Shown: in pieces, positions 63,481 through 64,000 of the stretch
Numbering within the stretch: position 1 is the stretch's first letter
How the letters are laid out: each line of letters starts with the position of its first letter
NCBI GenBank assembly: GCA_012845835.1
Contig: JABAKD010000001.1
Location: 10,669,718 to 10,733,717 of the forward strand
Source of the DNA: Undaria pinnatifida
Lineage: Eukaryota; Sar; Phaeophyceae; Laminariales; Alariaceae
Length of the DNA stretch: 64,000 nt
Direction: 5' to 3'
Translations under genes and position numbers: made by a program
Notes under the pieces: model-generated
Databases searched by the model: none
What the model saw: only the letters and a program-made list of their open reading frames with translations
What the model was told of the DNA's origin: nothing

Positions 63481-63581
63481 TGACCGTAACGGAGTACGAA
63501 GAGTGTATGGACACGACCTAAGGTTAGAGATGAACCATGCTTTTTCCGAGGCCTATTCCGTTAAGGAGCTTAGTACCTCAC

Positions 63582-63640
63582 TACAACAACAACAACAACA
63601 AACAACAGCAACAACAACAACAACAACAACGAACAACAGC

Positions 63641-63726
<86 letters not shown>

Positions 63727-63806
63727 CCACAACAACAACAACAACAACCACCACCACAACAACAACAACAACAACACCAACAACAAAAACAACAACAACA
63801 ACGACG

Positions 63807-63844
<38 letters not shown>

Positions 63845-63862
63845 AAACAACAACAACAAAAC
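63582..63862. repeat. CAA trinucleotide microsatellite, about 280 bp
   Basis: More than 85 CAA units with scattered changes. It creates poly-Asn, poly-Thr, poly-Leu and poly-Val frames that are not genes. Confidence 0.97.
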
Positions 63863-63885
63863 GATTTATTATGGTGTAAGCTGCC

Positions 63886-64000
63886 GCGCGTGCTACGATA
63901 GAGGGTATCACTTTCCGTCTGAAATGATCTCCGAATGACGGGGCTCCTTAACCCAAAATCGTCCAAAATTCGCCATTTTTTTTTGTTTTGCGTGACCATT
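63886..64000 (-). repeat. MITE family 1 copy, cut by the window edge
   Basis: Left end GCGCGTGCTACGATAGAGGG, block GACGGGGCTCCTTAACCCAA, then the window ends. Confidence 0.8.

Larger units (their letters stand above)
62085..64000. other. Intron upstream of gene 2 exon C
   Basis: Contains two decayed exon C copies, three family 1 MITEs and the CAA microsatellite. The preceding exon B is not in the window. Confidence 0.6.

Noticed and set aside
63461-63999. Poly-Asn/Thr and poly-Leu/Val ORFs
   Set aside because: Pure product of the CAA microsatellite.

Overview
This is a eukaryotic nuclear window. Its genes are split by introns of about 2 to 8 kb, and it is saturated with microsatellites, short inverted-repeat elements and retrotransposons. 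One 500-base run of N marks a scaffold gap. Exon structure, a DIRS-type tyrosine-recombinase retrotransposon, Copia and LINE fragments and the base composition suggest an algal stramenopile, possibly a brown alga. That assignment is inference; no rRNA or organelle marker is present.

The main genes are two paralogues on the minus strand. Both encode a secreted SMP-30/gluconolactonase-like beta-propeller protein. Gene 1 (25506 down to 4658) has six recognisable exons, A to F, that join in phase: signal peptide and first strand, then the successive blades, then the C-terminal strand and stop. Gene 2 (62084 down to 47037) shows exons C, D, E, G and F with matching phases and nearly identical lengths; its 5' exons lie beyond the right edge. 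A small 69-nt exon (G) of gene 2 was not found in gene 1. Around the intact exons lie decayed copies of the same exons, grouped exon by exon: A and A', three B, two C, four E in gene 1; three C, two E and at least four F in gene 2. This is the most unusual feature of the window.

The block at about 25.9-41.7 kb is a retroelement nest between the two genes. It holds a broken Copia reverse transcriptase/RNase H (minus), an essentially intact DIRS-like element with three long ORFs (gag-like, RT-RNase H, tyrosine recombinase) and oddly ordered direct repeats, a 309-codon unknown ORF, a 2.3-kb element with terminal inverted repeats of about 50 bp, repeated G/C-rich units, the N gap and a LINE reverse transcriptase fragment.

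Introns and flanks are filled by three MITE-like families. Family 1 has about 30 copies with ends reading GCGTGCTACGATAGAGGT. Family 2 has ends reading AAGGCTACGGTAGGGGGGT and internal GTCACTCGCGCGAGTGAC palindromes. Family 3 has about five copies. A tRNA-derived SINE family has three copies, one inserted into a family-3 copy. A single-exon Q-rich coiled-coil ORF (528-1394, minus) lies at the left edge.

Splice sites, exon limits and repeat limits were read by eye. Repeat limits should be taken as accurate to about 10-20 bases.
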